64,000 bases of DNA from positions 1 to 64,000 of the forward strand of contig NZ_BOQL01000027.1 of assembly GCF_018332655.1 (NCBI RefSeq), in the 5' to 3' direction. This stretch comes from Actinoplanes auranticolor (GTDB lineage: Bacteria; Actinomycetota; Actinomycetes; Mycobacteriales; Micromonosporaceae). Positions 1 to 13,481 of this stretch are shown here, in pieces. A model generated the notes under the pieces. That model saw only the letters and a list, made by a program, of their open reading frames with translations. It was not told the origin of the DNA and searched no databases. Position numbers and translations under genes: made by a program. How positions within the stretch are numbered: the first letter of the stretch is position 1; each line of letters starts with the position of its first letter.

Positions 1-15
1 TTGACACAGGGCTAC

Positions 16-3000
16 TCATGCGGCGGCTCCGTCCGCTGCCACGAGCTTGCGGACGTCGTAGACCCGCAGGTCGCCCATGGTCCGGCCGTGGGCCGCGAAG
101 ACCACGGGGGCCTGGCGGTCCAGGATCGCTACGAAGTCGGGACGGGCGAGGCCGTAGCCGCGTTCGGCCAGGGCCGTCGACACCACTACGTAGTCGACGT
201 CGTGGCTGACCAGGGCCGGCACCGTGGACCACTGGCCGAGGCGTACGCCGGTCAGAACGAACTGCGCGACGTCCTCGGTGGCCGAGACCGTGCTGTCCGC
301 CGGGAAGCCGGTCGCCGCCCAGGAGAGCAGCCTGCGGTACGTGTCGTCGGGATGCGTACGGGTCCCGGCCCAGATCGATCCGTCCCCGGCCAGCACCGCC
401 AGGGCCGCCACGACCGCGATGCCGGTGCTGAGCCGCCGCACCACCGGGAAGCGGCGCGGGGCCCGCAGTGCCATCTCCAGCCCCGCCGCGATGATGACCA
501 CGCTGGTCACCATCACCGGGTAGAACATCTGCTCCTCGAGCGTGCCGAAAGCCACCGCGTAGCCGATGAAGACGAACGCCCCGACGCCCAGCGCTGTGAC
601 CACCGACGGGCTGCCGCCGGCCAGCAGGAACCGCCACGGTCTGCGGTGCCGGGTGACGACCAGCGCTGCCGTCACCAGCGCGCCGATCACGATCAGGCCG
701 TACGAGGCGCCGAACGTGGCCAGGTTGGCGGCCAGCCGGGCGGTGAACGACTCGGCACCGGCCTGGTTGAAGCCCGTGGACTGGTCGACCCCGGACACCC
801 GGGCCAGGCCGCTGACCTTCTCCGACCACCACTGCGGCAGCAGGCCGAACGCGGCCATCGAGGCCACGTAGGCGGCGTAGCAGACGATCACCGTGCCGAG
901 CGCGGTCAGGCGTTGCCGCCGCTGGACGCGTTCGGTGGTGAAACAGAGCAACAGCAGCGGTACGGCGGTGACGAAGGCGTACCACTCCTTGGTCAGGATC
1001 GAGGCACCGAGCAGGCCACCGCTGAGCAGTCCCCAGCCCAGCGGGCGGCGGGTGCGGACCGTCAGCACGACCATGCCCAGCACTGCCGCCGCCATCGCCG
1101 GCGCCTCGAGCATCACCCGGCTGTCGAAGCGCAACAGGAACGGGTCGATCGCCAGCAGCAGCCCGGCCAGGACGGCGATCGGCAGGCGTACGACCCGCAG
1201 GAGCAGCAGCGTCGTGCCGGCGCAGACCACGGCGCCGGCGACGGCCACGACGGGCCGGGCGTGCAACACCAGCTCGGCGGTCCCGGTGGGCGTCGCGAAG
1301 AGGTCGAAGAAGCCGGCCAGCACCAGGAAGAAGCCGGGCGGGTGCAGGTGGAACGGTCCGTCGTTGAGGGTCAGACCGGCACCGGTGGCCAGGTTGCGGG
1401 CCACCGCGGTGTACGAGATCTCGTCGACGAAGATGTCGTAGGCCCGGCCGAGCGAGACCAGTCGTACGGCCAGGGCCAGCGCGAACACCGTCAGCGGGGC
1501 CACGAGGAGGCGGGCCAGCCGGGTTCCACGGCTGCGGCGGGCCGGCACCGTGGCCAGACCGGTGGCCCGGTCGGTGCCGTTCGTCCCGGTCGGCGGGTGA
1601 CTCTGCCAGCCCAGCAGATCCCGGTGCCGGGCCAGGCGTACGTGCACATTCGGATCCGTGACGTCGACGCCCAGCCGGGTGAGCACCCGCCGCCCGTCGT
1701 GTTCGTCCGCGCCGGTGAGCAGGAGCATGGCCCGCCCGCTGTCGACGTCGATCAGGTCGGTGGCCCGCAGCATCGTGAGGTCGGCCCGGTTGAGCTGGGC
1801 CGGTGGCATGGTGACGAGGGTGGCGCCGTCCGAGCCGATCCGGCGTTCACCCCCGAGGGTGGAGGTGAGGCGCTGCCGCTCGGCGGTGAGCACGGCGGCC
1901 AGATGTCCGGCGGTTGCCGCCCAGGTGAAACGGCCGGCCCAGGTCCGGCAGCGCTGTGACCAGACCTCCGCCTCGACCGGATCGGCGAGCGTGCGCAGCG
2001 CCACGAGCAGCGCTGTCCCGAGCGCCTGCGGCATGTCGTCCGAGGTCTCGACGAGCCAGCCGGTCTCCTCCGGCCGGATGGTGTCACGCAGCCCGGGCAC
2101 GGAGAAGGCAACTGCCGGCACACCCGCCGCTGCCGACTCCATGACGGACAGGCCCCAGCCCTCGCCCATGGACGCGCTCGCGGTCAGCCAGGCCGAGTCG
2201 ACCAGGGCGTCCCGGGTCGCGTCATCGACCCGGCCGTGGAACCGGACGTGCCGATCGAGCCCCAGCTCGCGGGACAGCTGCTCGAGCCCGGCGCGGGCCT
2301 CCCCGTCGCCGACCAGGTGCAACTCGACGCCGGGCAGTTCCCCGGCGACCACCCGGACGGCGTGCAGCAGCACGTCGAAGCGCTTCTGGGCGACCAACCG
2401 GCCGACACAGACGATCCGTGGGACCTCCGCCGGACGCCGGCGCCGGGGTGGGGGCATCTCCTGGCCGCAGGGCGCGAGATGCACCGGGCCGCGCAGGGAG
2501 AGGCGGCGCCTGATCTCGGCGCGCGACGACGGTGAGACAGCGCAGAGCGCACGGCTGCCGTAGACCCAGGTGCTCGCCTGATTTTCCAGGAACTGGCCGA
2601 GACGGGCGGCCGGCTTCGGGAAATGCACTTCGAACTGGTCCTGGTGCACGTGATGGATGACCAGGGCGACCGGTGTGTTCCGGCGCAGGACGAGCGGCGT
2701 GAAGAACGGGATACCGTTCTGCGAGTCGATGACCCCGTCGATCGAGCGCCGGTGCAGCAGGAGCCACAGCAGCACGTACAGATAAACGGTATAGGTGCCA
2801 CCGCCGCGCACCACCCGGCCGTAACCGGTATTTTCGGACCTGCTCTGGCCTTTTGCCCGCGCGGTCAGATAAGTGACGTGTACGCCGTCGGCGTGCAACT
2901 CCTCGGCGACCCGTTCGCAGTAGAGTTCGGCGCCGCCACCCTGCGGGTGAGCGCTGTCGCGCCAATTGCAGATGACCACGTGCCGATCGCGCCAGACGTT

Positions 3001-3021
3001 GCGGGAATAGCGACCGCTCAC
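16..3021 (-). CDS. Fused GT4-like (GT-B) and GT-C membrane glycosyltransferase
   Basis: A protein of 1001 aa that joins two glycosyltransferase folds. Residues about 12-385 look like a GT4-family GT-B enzyme: a GGGAE loop near residue 28, the second Rossmann half starting VCVGRLVAQKRFD near 205, and the nucleotide-binding Glu in ESAAAGVP at 295. A soluble linker (about 390-500) leads to a multi-spanning GT-C module of the PMT/ArnT type, with the acidic FVDE motif at 531-534 in the first external loop. The GTG start overlaps the stop of the upstream GT2 gene (GTGA) and is preferred over an open extension further upstream, which overlaps that gene entirely. Family knowledge says GT-B domains use nucleotide sugars in the cytoplasm and GT-C modules use polyprenyl-phosphate sugars outside. 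A cell-envelope glycan or glycolipid role is inferred. Confidence 0.85.
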   Translation of the reverse strand: MSGRYSRNVWRDRHVVICNWRDSAHPQGGGAELYCERVAEELHADGVHVTYLTARAKGQSRSENTGYGRVVRGGGTYTVYLYVLLWLLLHRRSIDGVIDSQNGIPFFTPLVLRRNTPVALVIHHVHQDQFEVHFPKPAARLGQFLENQASTWVYGSRALCAVSPSSRAEIRRRLSLRGPVHLAPCGQEMPPPRRRRPAEVPRIVCVGRLVAQKRFDVLLHAVRVVAGELPGVELHLVGDGEARAGLEQLSRELGLDRHVRFHGRVDDATRDALVDSAWLTASASMGEGWGLSVMESAAAGVPAVAFSVPGLRDTIRPEETGWLVETSDDMPQALGTALLVALRTLADPVEAEVWSQRCRTWAGRFTWAATAGHLAAVLTAERQRLTSTLGGERRIGSDGATLVTMPPAQLNRADLTMLRATDLIDVDSGRAMLLLTGADEHDGRRVLTRLGVDVTDPNVHVRLARHRDLLGWQSHPPTGTNGTDRATGLATVPARRSRGTRLARLLVAPLTVFALALAVRLVSLGRAYDIFVDEISYTAVARNLATGAGLTLNDGPFHLHPPGFFLVLAGFFDLFATPTGTAELVLHARPVVAVAGAVVCAGTTLLLLRVVRLPIAVLAGLLLAIDPFLLRFDSRVMLEAPAMAAAVLGMVVLTVRTRRPLGWGLLSGGLLGASILTKEWYAFVTAVPLLLLCFTTERVQRRQRLTALGTVIVCYAAYVASMAAFGLLPQWWSEKVSGLARVSGVDQSTGFNQAGAESFTARLAANLATFGASYGLIVIGALVTAALVVTRHRRPWRFLLAGGSPSVVTALGVGAFVFIGYAVAFGTLEEQMFYPVMVTSVVIIAAGLEMALRAPRRFPVVRRLSTGIAVVAALAVLAGDGSIWAGTRTHPDDTYRRLLSWAATGFPADSTVSATEDVAQFVLTGVRLGQWSTVPALVSHDVDYVVVSTALAERGYGLARPDFVAILDRQAPVVFAAHGRTMGDLRVYDVRKLVAADGAAA

Positions 3022-3815
3022 GCGGCGGCCCGCAGCGCGTGCCGCCGGATCCGGCCCGCGGTCGGCACCTCGCGGTGCAGCCGCCACAGTTCCCCGGCGA
3101 CCTTGCGGCCGTCGGCGACCAACCGGAACGTGGAGCCCTCCTGGTCGCGCCAGGCGACCGGAATCTCCACGACCGACAGACCCAGCGTCCGCGCCCGCGA
3201 GACCACCTCCAGGTCGAAGGCGAACCCCGCGAGCTTCACCTGCGAGAAGACCGCCCGGGCGGCCTGCGCCTCGAAGAACTTGAAACCGCACTGCGTGTCG
3301 GTGACCGGCCCGGAGTAGCGCCGGGCCAGCAACCGGAAGCCCGCGCCGCCGACGCGTCGCACGAACGGCTGCCGTAACTGCAGCTCAGCGCCCTCGCAAC
3401 GGCGCGAGCCGATCACGACCTGGCGGCCGGCCCGCAGCTCGGCGAGCGCGTCGTCGACGGCCTCGGCCGGCGTGGCCAGGTCGGCGTCGCAGAACCCGAC
3501 CCAGCGGGCGGTGCTGGTCAGCATGCCGCGGGCCACGGCCGCGCCTTTGCCGCGGCGCGAGCAACCCGTGACGGTCACGGGGGCGCCGGCGGCCGCGGCG
3601 CGGTCGACACACTCGGCCGTACGGTCGGAGCTGCCGTTGTCGATGACCCGCAGCGAGCCGTTGATCCGCCGCCGGCGCAGGTGCCCGGCGAGCGCCATGA
3701 TGGTGTGGCTGAGCCGCCGTTCCTCGTTGTACGCGGGGATCAGGATCTCCAGCTCGGGCGCCCGGACGGGCGCCGGGAACCGGCCGTGACAGACCACGTC
3801 GGAAACAGCCGACAT
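3018..3815 (-). CDS. GT2 family glycosyltransferase, polyprenyl-phosphate sugar synthase-like
   Basis: 265 aa. The N-terminal EILIPAYNEERRL segment, the NGSSDRT motif, the CDADLATP (DXD-type) metal/nucleotide site and the DTQCGFKFF segment are typical of DPM1/ALG5-like GT2 enzymes, which load a sugar onto a polyprenyl phosphate at the cytoplasmic face. I see no C-terminal membrane helices. The ATG at 3815 has AAGGGG about 9 nt upstream. A longer start at 3863 has GAAAGG directly abutting the codon, so it is less likely. The gene is translationally coupled to the GT-B/GT-C fusion, whose GT-C half could use the lipid-linked sugar made here. That coupling is inference from operon structure. Confidence 0.88.
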   Translation of the reverse strand: MSAVSDVVCHGRFPAPVRAPELEILIPAYNEERRLSHTIMALAGHLRRRRINGSLRVIDNGSSDRTAECVDRAAAAGAPVTVTGCSRRGKGAAVARGMLTSTARWVGFCDADLATPAEAVDDALAELRAGRQVVIGSRRCEGAELQLRQPFVRRVGGAGFRLLARRYSGPVTDTQCGFKFFEAQAARAVFSQVKLAGFAFDLEVVSRARTLGLSVVEIPVAWRDQEGSTFRLVADGRKVAGELWRLHREVPTAGRIRRHALRAAA

Positions 3816-4184
3816 GCGTATCCACCCCTTGTCATTCGTTGATCGAGGCGTTTCGCGGGTCATCCTTTCAGCGGGGCCGGACCCCCCATGTCCCCCTTTT
3901 GGTCAAGGGATCGAGACATGCCGAGGTGTGGTATCCGCCCTTCAGGGCGGCTCTCGATCTTTCGTATCCGAACCGCCGACGACCAGGTGTCTGACGTTTT
4001 CGACAAGAGTCTTCGTACCTCGCAAAACCGGCAGAATGATTCGGGCATTTGCTTTCGGAACGGCAAATGACGATCGTGTTACGAAGACGTTTTCGACCCC
4101 GGTGATGTGACCCATCACTCGATGAGTCATTGATGTTAGGTGATGAGTCGTCCCATTATCCGGCCGGACGACCGGCCTGAGGGC
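3816..4184. promoter_or_regulatory. Repeat-rich intergenic region upstream of the glycosyltransferase operon
   Basis: A 369-base gap with no convincing gene and a lower GC content than its surroundings. It holds a 12-bp direct repeat GACGTTTTCGAC at 3993-4004 and 4086-4097; an inverted pair GTCTTCGTA (4009-4017) and TACGAAGAC (4080-4088); a 7-bp hairpin CATTTGC/GCAAATG (4046-4052, 4063-4069); a hairpin CCGCCCT/AGGGCGG (3935-3950); and a GTGATG/CATCAC pair (4102-4107, 4113-4118). The layout suggests regulator binding or a structured 5-prime leader for the minus-strand operon. No known riboswitch consensus was recognised. Confidence 0.5.
4162..4177 (-). terminator. Hairpin downstream of the RsbU-type phosphatase gene
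   Basis: A perfect 6-bp GGCCGG/CCGGCC stem with a 4-nt loop, 7 nt beyond the stop codon of the phosphatase gene. There is no T-run, as is common for actinobacterial terminators. Confidence 0.5.
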
Positions 4185-6200
4185 TCAGAGGGCGTCGTTG
4201 CGCAGGACGAGGATCGCGATGTCGTCGCGGGGTTCCTCGACCGAGAAGTTGATCGTCGTCGAGCGCAACCGGGCCGCCATCACGTCCGCCGGGTAGCCCG
4301 CCAGCGGCGTCGCCGCGTCCCGCAGCCGGGACGTGCCGAACAGTTCCCGGCCGCGGCGTCGTTCCGTCACGCCGTCGGTGTAGAAGATCAGCGAGTCGCC
4401 GGGGTGCAGGGTCACCTTCACGTCCGGCGAGGTGATCGTCTCCAGCAGGCCGAGCGCCGTGCCGCCCTCGCCCACGAAGGAGGTCCTGCCGTCCGTGCGG
4501 ACCAGGACCGACCGGTCGTGGCCGGCCAGGTGCAGGCAGACCTCCAGGTCCGTGCCGGCGCGGGTCACCGTCGCCATGGCCAGCGTGCAGTAGCGTCCGC
4601 CGCCGCGCTGGACCAGGGTGCGGTTGACCCGGCAGAGGATCTCCGTCATCGGCTTGCCGTCGTCCACCAGGATCCGGATCACGTCGCGGACCAGGCCGGT
4701 CACCGTCGCGGCCTGCACGCCCTTGCCGGAGACGTCGCCCACGACCACCACCCAGCGGTCGTCGCCGGCCGGGACGACGTCGTAGAAGTCGCCGCCGACC
4801 TCCGAGCCGGTCGGGACGTACTCGGCGGCGAAGCCGATGCCGGTGACGTGCGGCAGTGCCGGTGGCAGCAGTGAGGCCTGCAGGGTCCGGGCGACCTTGC
4901 GGCGTTCGTCGTGGATGCGGGCGTTGTCGATGGCCAGCGCCGCGCGGCGGGCCACGTCCTCCAGGACCGCGACCTCGTCACCGTCGTGCCGGTGCCGCAG
5001 GTGGCGGCCGACCGCCAGGGTGCCCAGCCGCTGCCCGCGGGCGACCAGCGGCACCGCGAAGCCTTCCGGCGGGGTGCCGAACATGACCTGCTGGCCGAGC
5101 CGGGAGGCCTCCTCGAGCCGGGCCAGGATCGAATCCGGTCCGGTCTCGGCGAGCGTCGCGTGCAGCTGCGGCACTGCGGCCTCGTCGGCGTGGGTGGCCG
5201 CGGCGAGTTGCAGCCGGCCCCAGGCGTCCGTGGTGTGCACCGCGCACCACTGACCCAGCCGGGGCACCACGAGCTGCGGGATGAGCGCCATCGTCAGGTT
5301 GACGTCCAGGGACTGGGCGAGCAGCTCGCTGGCCTCGGCCAGGAACGTCAGCCAGGTCTGCCGGCGCAGGTCCGCGCGGCGCAGCCGGTCGTTCTCCAGG
5401 TGCAGCGAGAAGCGCTCGGCGACGATCGTGGCCAGCGGCTGGGCGTATCCGGCCGGGGACGCGTCCAGCTCCAGCTCGCCCGCGTACGGTCGCTGCACGG
5501 TGAGCGGCACCCGGATGGTCTCGGCGTCGTCGCGGGGGGCGCGTCCGTGCCGGGCCAGCAGCTGGCGGCCGCCGCCGTCGCCGCGGTCGAGCCGGACCAC
5601 ACCGCCGGTGGCACCGGTGAGGCGGGAGAGGCGGGAGAGCAGCTCGTTGCCGAACTCGGCCAGGCTCTCGTCGGTGAGCCGTTCGGGGCTCATCTGCAGC
5701 AGTGTGGTCAGCTCGCCGACGGACGGGGCGACCTCGCCGTCGGTGACCGTGGCGACGGCCTCGCCGGCCGGCTCCTTGCTCTCCAGGCGGAACCAGACGC
5801 CCTTGCCGACGCCCTCGTGCACGGTGCCCCAGCGGCTGGCGAAGTGGTCGACCAGCAGCAGCCCGCGACCACGCTCCGCAACCTCGCCGATGTCCGACTG
5901 CTCGTTGCGCGGGCCCACGGCGAGCTGCTCGACCGGCCCGGGGGCGAAGTCGGTCACCGTGACGGTGAGCCCGGCCGGGTCGGCGTCGACCTCGATGTCC
6001 ACTTCCGTGCCGGCGTGCACCACTGCGTTCGTGGAGAGCTCGGTGGTCAGCAGCAGGGCCTCGTTGACCAGCGAGTCCAGCCCGGCTTCCTCGAGCACCG
6101 AGCGGACCAGGGCGCGCGCCGCGGCGGGCGTACGCCGGTCGTTGGGCAGCCGGACCCGGCGCACCAGAGCTGCCGCGACACGTCCCGCCTCAACCGACAC
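4185..6200 (-). CDS. RsbU/SpoIIE-type serine phosphatase with N-terminal HATPase and GAF domains
   Basis: 671 aa, predicted cytoplasmic. The N-terminal ~140 residues form an anti-sigma-kinase-like HATPase fold, with the Asn box in LLTTELSTNAVVHAG and the Gly box in GRGLLLVDHFASRWG. A central GAF-like sensor region follows. The C-terminal PP2C/SpoIIE phosphatase carries the metal-binding Asp residues in GGDFYDVVPAG, VVVGDVSGKG and EEPRDDIAIL. Such proteins dephosphorylate STAS antagonists in partner-switching control of sigma factors; the HATPase domain could also phosphorylate them. The GTG start has GGGAGAGG 8 nt upstream. It is divergent from the poly-HAMP kinase (111 bp apart), so co-regulation is plausible. 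The STAS protein at 13.0-13.3 kb is a candidate substrate, which is inference. Confidence 0.88.
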   Translation of the reverse strand: MSVEAGRVAAALVRRVRLPNDRRTPAAARALVRSVLEEAGLDSLVNEALLLTTELSTNAVVHAGTEVDIEVDADPAGLTVTVTDFAPGPVEQLAVGPRNEQSDIGEVAERGRGLLLVDHFASRWGTVHEGVGKGVWFRLESKEPAGEAVATVTDGEVAPSVGELTTLLQMSPERLTDESLAEFGNELLSRLSRLTGATGGVVRLDRGDGGGRQLLARHGRAPRDDAETIRVPLTVQRPYAGELELDASPAGYAQPLATIVAERFSLHLENDRLRRADLRRQTWLTFLAEASELLAQSLDVNLTMALIPQLVVPRLGQWCAVHTTDAWGRLQLAAATHADEAAVPQLHATLAETGPDSILARLEEASRLGQQVMFGTPPEGFAVPLVARGQRLGTLAVGRHLRHRHDGDEVAVLEDVARRAALAIDNARIHDERRKVARTLQASLLPPALPHVTGIGFAAEYVPTGSEVGGDFYDVVPAGDDRWVVVVGDVSGKGVQAATVTGLVRDVIRILVDDGKPMTEILCRVNRTLVQRGGGRYCTLAMATVTRAGTDLEVCLHLAGHDRSVLVRTDGRTSFVGEGGTALGLLETITSPDVKVTLHPGDSLIFYTDGVTERRRGRELFGTSRLRDAATPLAGYPADVMAARLRSTTINFSVEEPRDDIAILVLRNDAL

Positions 6201-6311
6201 GCCTGCATCCTCTCCCGCCGACCGGCTATGTACAAAGCTGCACCTCGCGCCGGACTGTCCCGGCGAGGGATGATGGAGCGCCCCAGCCGTTGGACAGCGA
6301 ATGAGGACAGC

Positions 6312-10707
<4,396 letters not shown>

Positions 10708-10715
<8 letters not shown>

Positions 10716-11256
10716 GCGGGCCAAGGCGCTGCTGGTCGATGACCGGCGCGACAACCTGCTGGCGCTGGAGGCGATCCTGCAGGGCCTGCCGGTGCAGGCG
10801 GTCGCGGTGGAGAGCGGTGAGGCGGCGCTGAAGCAGCTGCTCACCGACGACTTCGCGGTGATCCTTCTGGACGCGCAGATGCCCAACATGGACGGCTTCG
10901 AGACGGCCGGCCACATCAAGCGCCGCGAACGCACCCGGCACGTACCGATCCTGTTCCTGACGGCAGCCGATCGCGACGCCCAGCTCGCCCTGCGCGGTTA
11001 CGCGGTGGGCGCGGTGGACTATCTGACCAAACCGTTCGACCCGTGGGTGCTGCGGGCCAAGGTCTCCATCTTCGTCGAGCTGTGGACCAAGACCCAGCAG
11101 CTCAAGGCCCAGGCCGAGGCCAGCCGCGAACGCGACGCGCAATGGCAGCGCCTGACCGACCTGGTGGACGAGGCGGCCCGGACCCTGCGCGCCGGCGGCG
11201 ACGAGGCCGCCGGCGAAGCCCTCGAGCTGCTCGAGAAGGCCCGCTGGGGCAACTAG
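10708..11256 (+). CDS. Single-receiver response regulator with C-terminal helical tail
   Basis: 182 aa. The receiver domain has the acidic pair Asp11-Asp12 (LLVDDRRDN), phospho-acceptor Asp55 (ILLDAQMP) and conserved Lys108 (LTKPFD). The last ~60 residues are a charged, probably coiled-coil helix with no DNA-binding domain, so output is likely through protein contact. The ATG at 10708 lies inside the end of the kinase gene (8-bp overlap) with GGAG 7 nt upstream, showing translational coupling. The kinase and regulator therefore probably form one phosphorelay with two receiver domains. The 3-prime end overlaps the convergent HTH gene by 4 bp. Confidence 0.9.
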
Positions 11257-12286
11257 CGCAGGGTCCAGTGCTGCGGGAAGAGCTGCTGGACCGGCGTGTT
11301 GCTCGGGCCGTGGCCACCGGGTTCGTAGTACACCATCCCGGAGGTGGCAGTGACGGACAGATCCCAGGCGAAGGACCACGTGCGGCCGTCCTGGGCCACG
11401 TCGGCCAGCAGCCGCCACCGCACGAGCGCCGGGTCGGCGGTCAGCGCCGCCAGGACCACGCGGGCCTTTCCTCCCGCGGGCACCAGCGGCGGTCCGTCCG
11501 GCACCCACCGGGGTGGGCGTCCGTCGGCGCGTCGCGGGCCGTGCGCACCACGGCCGGATCGGCATCGAGAACCACTTCGTAGTGCGGGATCTCCAGAGGC
11601 TCGAAGGCGGCGGCCGCCCACCGCGCCGGCTCCTGGAGATCCGCGCTGAGTACGAGGTCCGGTTGCCGGGGCAGAGCCGGGCTGACGCCATCCGTGGTGA
11701 CCGACTCGCGCCGGGTCACCTGCGCCCGCAGCCGGTCGAGGGTGATGTCGCTGTCCGGGCCGGCCGTGAGGTCGAGGAAGACGTTGTGCCCGGTCACCGG
11801 GATGTGCACGGGGGCCGGGCCGGTCTCGGAGCTCGGCGAGCGCACCAGCGTGATGTGCGAGCGGGTGCTCAGCACCCCGTCCGGGCCGCGGACGATCAGA
11901 TAGCTGACGTCGGCGAGCTTGACGGTGACGGCCAGCGGATCGTCGCCCGCCAGGGCATCGGCCGCCTCGGTCGCGCGTCGCTGACCAGCCCCTTGCCCGG
12001 CCAGCTGGGTGAGCACGCGGCGGTGCTCCGCCCGCCACCCGTCGAGGTCCGGCGGGCCGCGCCACCCGGCGTGGCGGTGACAGACCTCGACGAACGCCGC
12101 CACGAACTCCCAGTCCGGCAGCGTACGGCCGTGCAGCTTGTCATCGATGGTGGCGCGGGGATAGGGGCGACCCGTCCGGCGGGTGAGGCGTTCCAGCTCC
12201 CGCAGCGACGGCTCCCCCGCGCGCCGCCGCAGATCGCGCAACCGCACGGCGAAGCCCGTCAACGGCGGCTGAGCGCGGCTGTCCAC
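11253..12286 (-). pseudogene. HTH-domain regulatory protein interrupted by a single-base frameshift
   Basis: Two overlapping frames complete each other. The first (from 12286) encodes an N-terminal HTH-like region (RLRDLRRRAGEPSLRELERLT, then PRATIDDKLHGRTLPDWEFV) of the kind seen in actinobacterial XRE-like and STAND-associated proteins, and a long region ending DADPAVVRTARDAPTDAHPG. The second continues RWVPDGPPLVPAGGKARVV and ends at 11253 with QHWTLR. Inserting one base in the C/G run near 11510-11513 would restore one protein of about 344 aa. It is either a recently inactivated gene or a sequencing error. No clear ribosome site precedes the GTG at 12286, so the start is uncertain. The function of the C-terminal half is not recognised. 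Confidence 0.7.
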
Positions 12287-12463
12287 CGGCCAATGTGGTG
12301 TTGAGTTTCGGCGCCGGCCTTCTCGATCTCGTCGCCGCGGCCGCCCGCGGCGCGCAACGCCGGCGCGACCAGCGATGCAAGCACGATCATTCAGAGTGAG
12401 GTGCGCGGCGCTGCCGGGGCAGGCCGAGGGCCACTATGTCGGCCGGTTCGGCGGCCGGCCGCA

Positions 12464-12500
12464 GCCGTCCCCGGGGCGGTGTCGTCGTCCCGGGGACGGC
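12464..12500 (-). terminator. GC-rich hairpin terminator after the VOC gene
   Basis: A perfect 12-bp stem (GCCGTCCCCGGG at 12464-12475, its complement at 12489-12500) with a 13-nt loop starts 8 nt beyond the VOC stop codon. Confidence 0.7.
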
Positions 12501-12507
12501 CTTACGG

Positions 12508-12894
12508 CTACTCCTGGGAGCTTACGTACGGCCGGGTGATCAGTTCCAGGGCGTGGCCGGCCGGGTCCTTGAAGTACACACCGCGGCCGCCGTGCTCGGT
12601 GTTCGTCTCGCCCGGGCGCTTCATCTGCGGGTCCGCCCAGTGCTCGATGCCACGTTCACGCAGCAGGGCGTACGACCGGTCGAACAGGTCGTCGTCCACC
12701 AGGAACGCGTAGTGCTGCATCTGGATGTCGAACGGCGGCTCGGCGAACTGCAGCAGCACGCCGCCGTCCAGCTGGAGGTTGGTGAAGAAGCCCCAGGACG
12801 GGGCGTCGGCTGCTTCCAGCACGTCGCGGTAGAAGGCGGCCGAGACGGTGCGGTCCTTCGCGGCGATGATGGTGTGGTTGAACGTCGCGCTCAA
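12508..12894 (-). CDS. VOC (glyoxalase/dioxygenase-fold) family protein
   Basis: About 128 aa and a single vicinal-oxygen-chelate fold: FNHTIIAAKDRTVSAAFYRDVL at the start, a central QHYAFLVDDDLFD strand, and a C-terminal GVYFKDPAGHALELITRPY. The family includes glyoxalase I, ring-cleaving dioxygenases and antibiotic-binding proteins, and the substrate cannot be told here. I favour the TTG at 12894, which has AGGG upstream. An open extension to a GTG at 12936 lacks a ribosome site. The gene is monocistronic, with a terminator immediately downstream. Confidence 0.8.
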   Translation of the reverse strand: MSATFNHTIIAAKDRTVSAAFYRDVLEAADAPSWGFFTNLQLDGGVLLQFAEPPFDIQMQHYAFLVDDDLFDRSYALLRERGIEHWADPQMKRPGETNTEHGGRGVYFKDPAGHALELITRPYVSSQE

Positions 12895-13015
12895 TGTCGT
12901 CCCTACTGCTCGATCCTGATCACGGAGAGCAGCCACCCAGGGTGGATGAGCCCACGGAGGATGGCCGAACAGCTTTCCCTCCGTGTCGGCCCATCCGGGG
13001 CTCGACAGGAATCTA

Positions 13016-13348
13016 TCAGGTAGAGCTGGAGATCATCAGAGCACTGCGCAGGCCGGTGATGTCCAGGACGCGGAGCAGGAAGTCGCCGACGTTGGTCAGA
13101 GCCAGCACCGCGCGGGCATGCTGGGCCTTACGGCTGAGTACCACCAGGGTGCCCAGGCCCTGCGAGTCGCAGAAGGTCACGCCGGACATGTCGAGCACGA
13201 TCCGGGAAGGTGGTTCCGGTTCCAGGAGGGTCTCGTTCACCATGGCGGACAATTTGGCCACCGTGAGCACGTCGATCTCACCGGCGAGGTGGAAGACAAC
13301 CTCGTCGGGGGCTCGCTCAACCGCGATGGACAGCTCCGGTCGCTCCAC
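13016..13348 (-). CDS. STAS-domain anti-sigma factor antagonist (RsbV/SpoIIAA-like)
   Basis: 110 aa, one STAS domain. The FCDSQGLGTLVVL motif carries the Ser (about residue 62) that is phosphorylated by anti-sigma kinases in this family. In partner switching the unphosphorylated antagonist binds the anti-sigma kinase and frees the sigma factor. The RsbU-type phosphatase at 4.2-6.2 kb is the only matching regulator in the window and may act on it, which is inference. The gene is divergent from hemL with about 130 bp between them. The GTG start lacks an obvious ribosome site. Confidence 0.88.
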   Translation of the reverse strand: MERPELSIAVERAPDEVVFHLAGEIDVLTVAKLSAMVNETLLEPEPPSRIVLDMSGVTFCDSQGLGTLVVLSRKAQHARAVLALTNVGDFLLRVLDITGLRSALMISSST

Positions 13349-13481
13349 CGGGTCAGCCTATCGCGAGCGGTGGAATCCAGCCTGTTGGCACGGTTCATCC
13401 GCCCCGCGCCCACCCACCGATCGTGACCTGTACAACCCGCCCCCGGGGCTGCTAAGGCGGCTGCGGCCGGGCGCTGACAGA

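Noticed and set aside
1..1959. Long plus-strand open frame at the window start
   Set aside because: It is antisense to the glycosyltransferase fusion, Gln/Arg/Gly-rich with no motif, and arises from the GC bias of the real gene.
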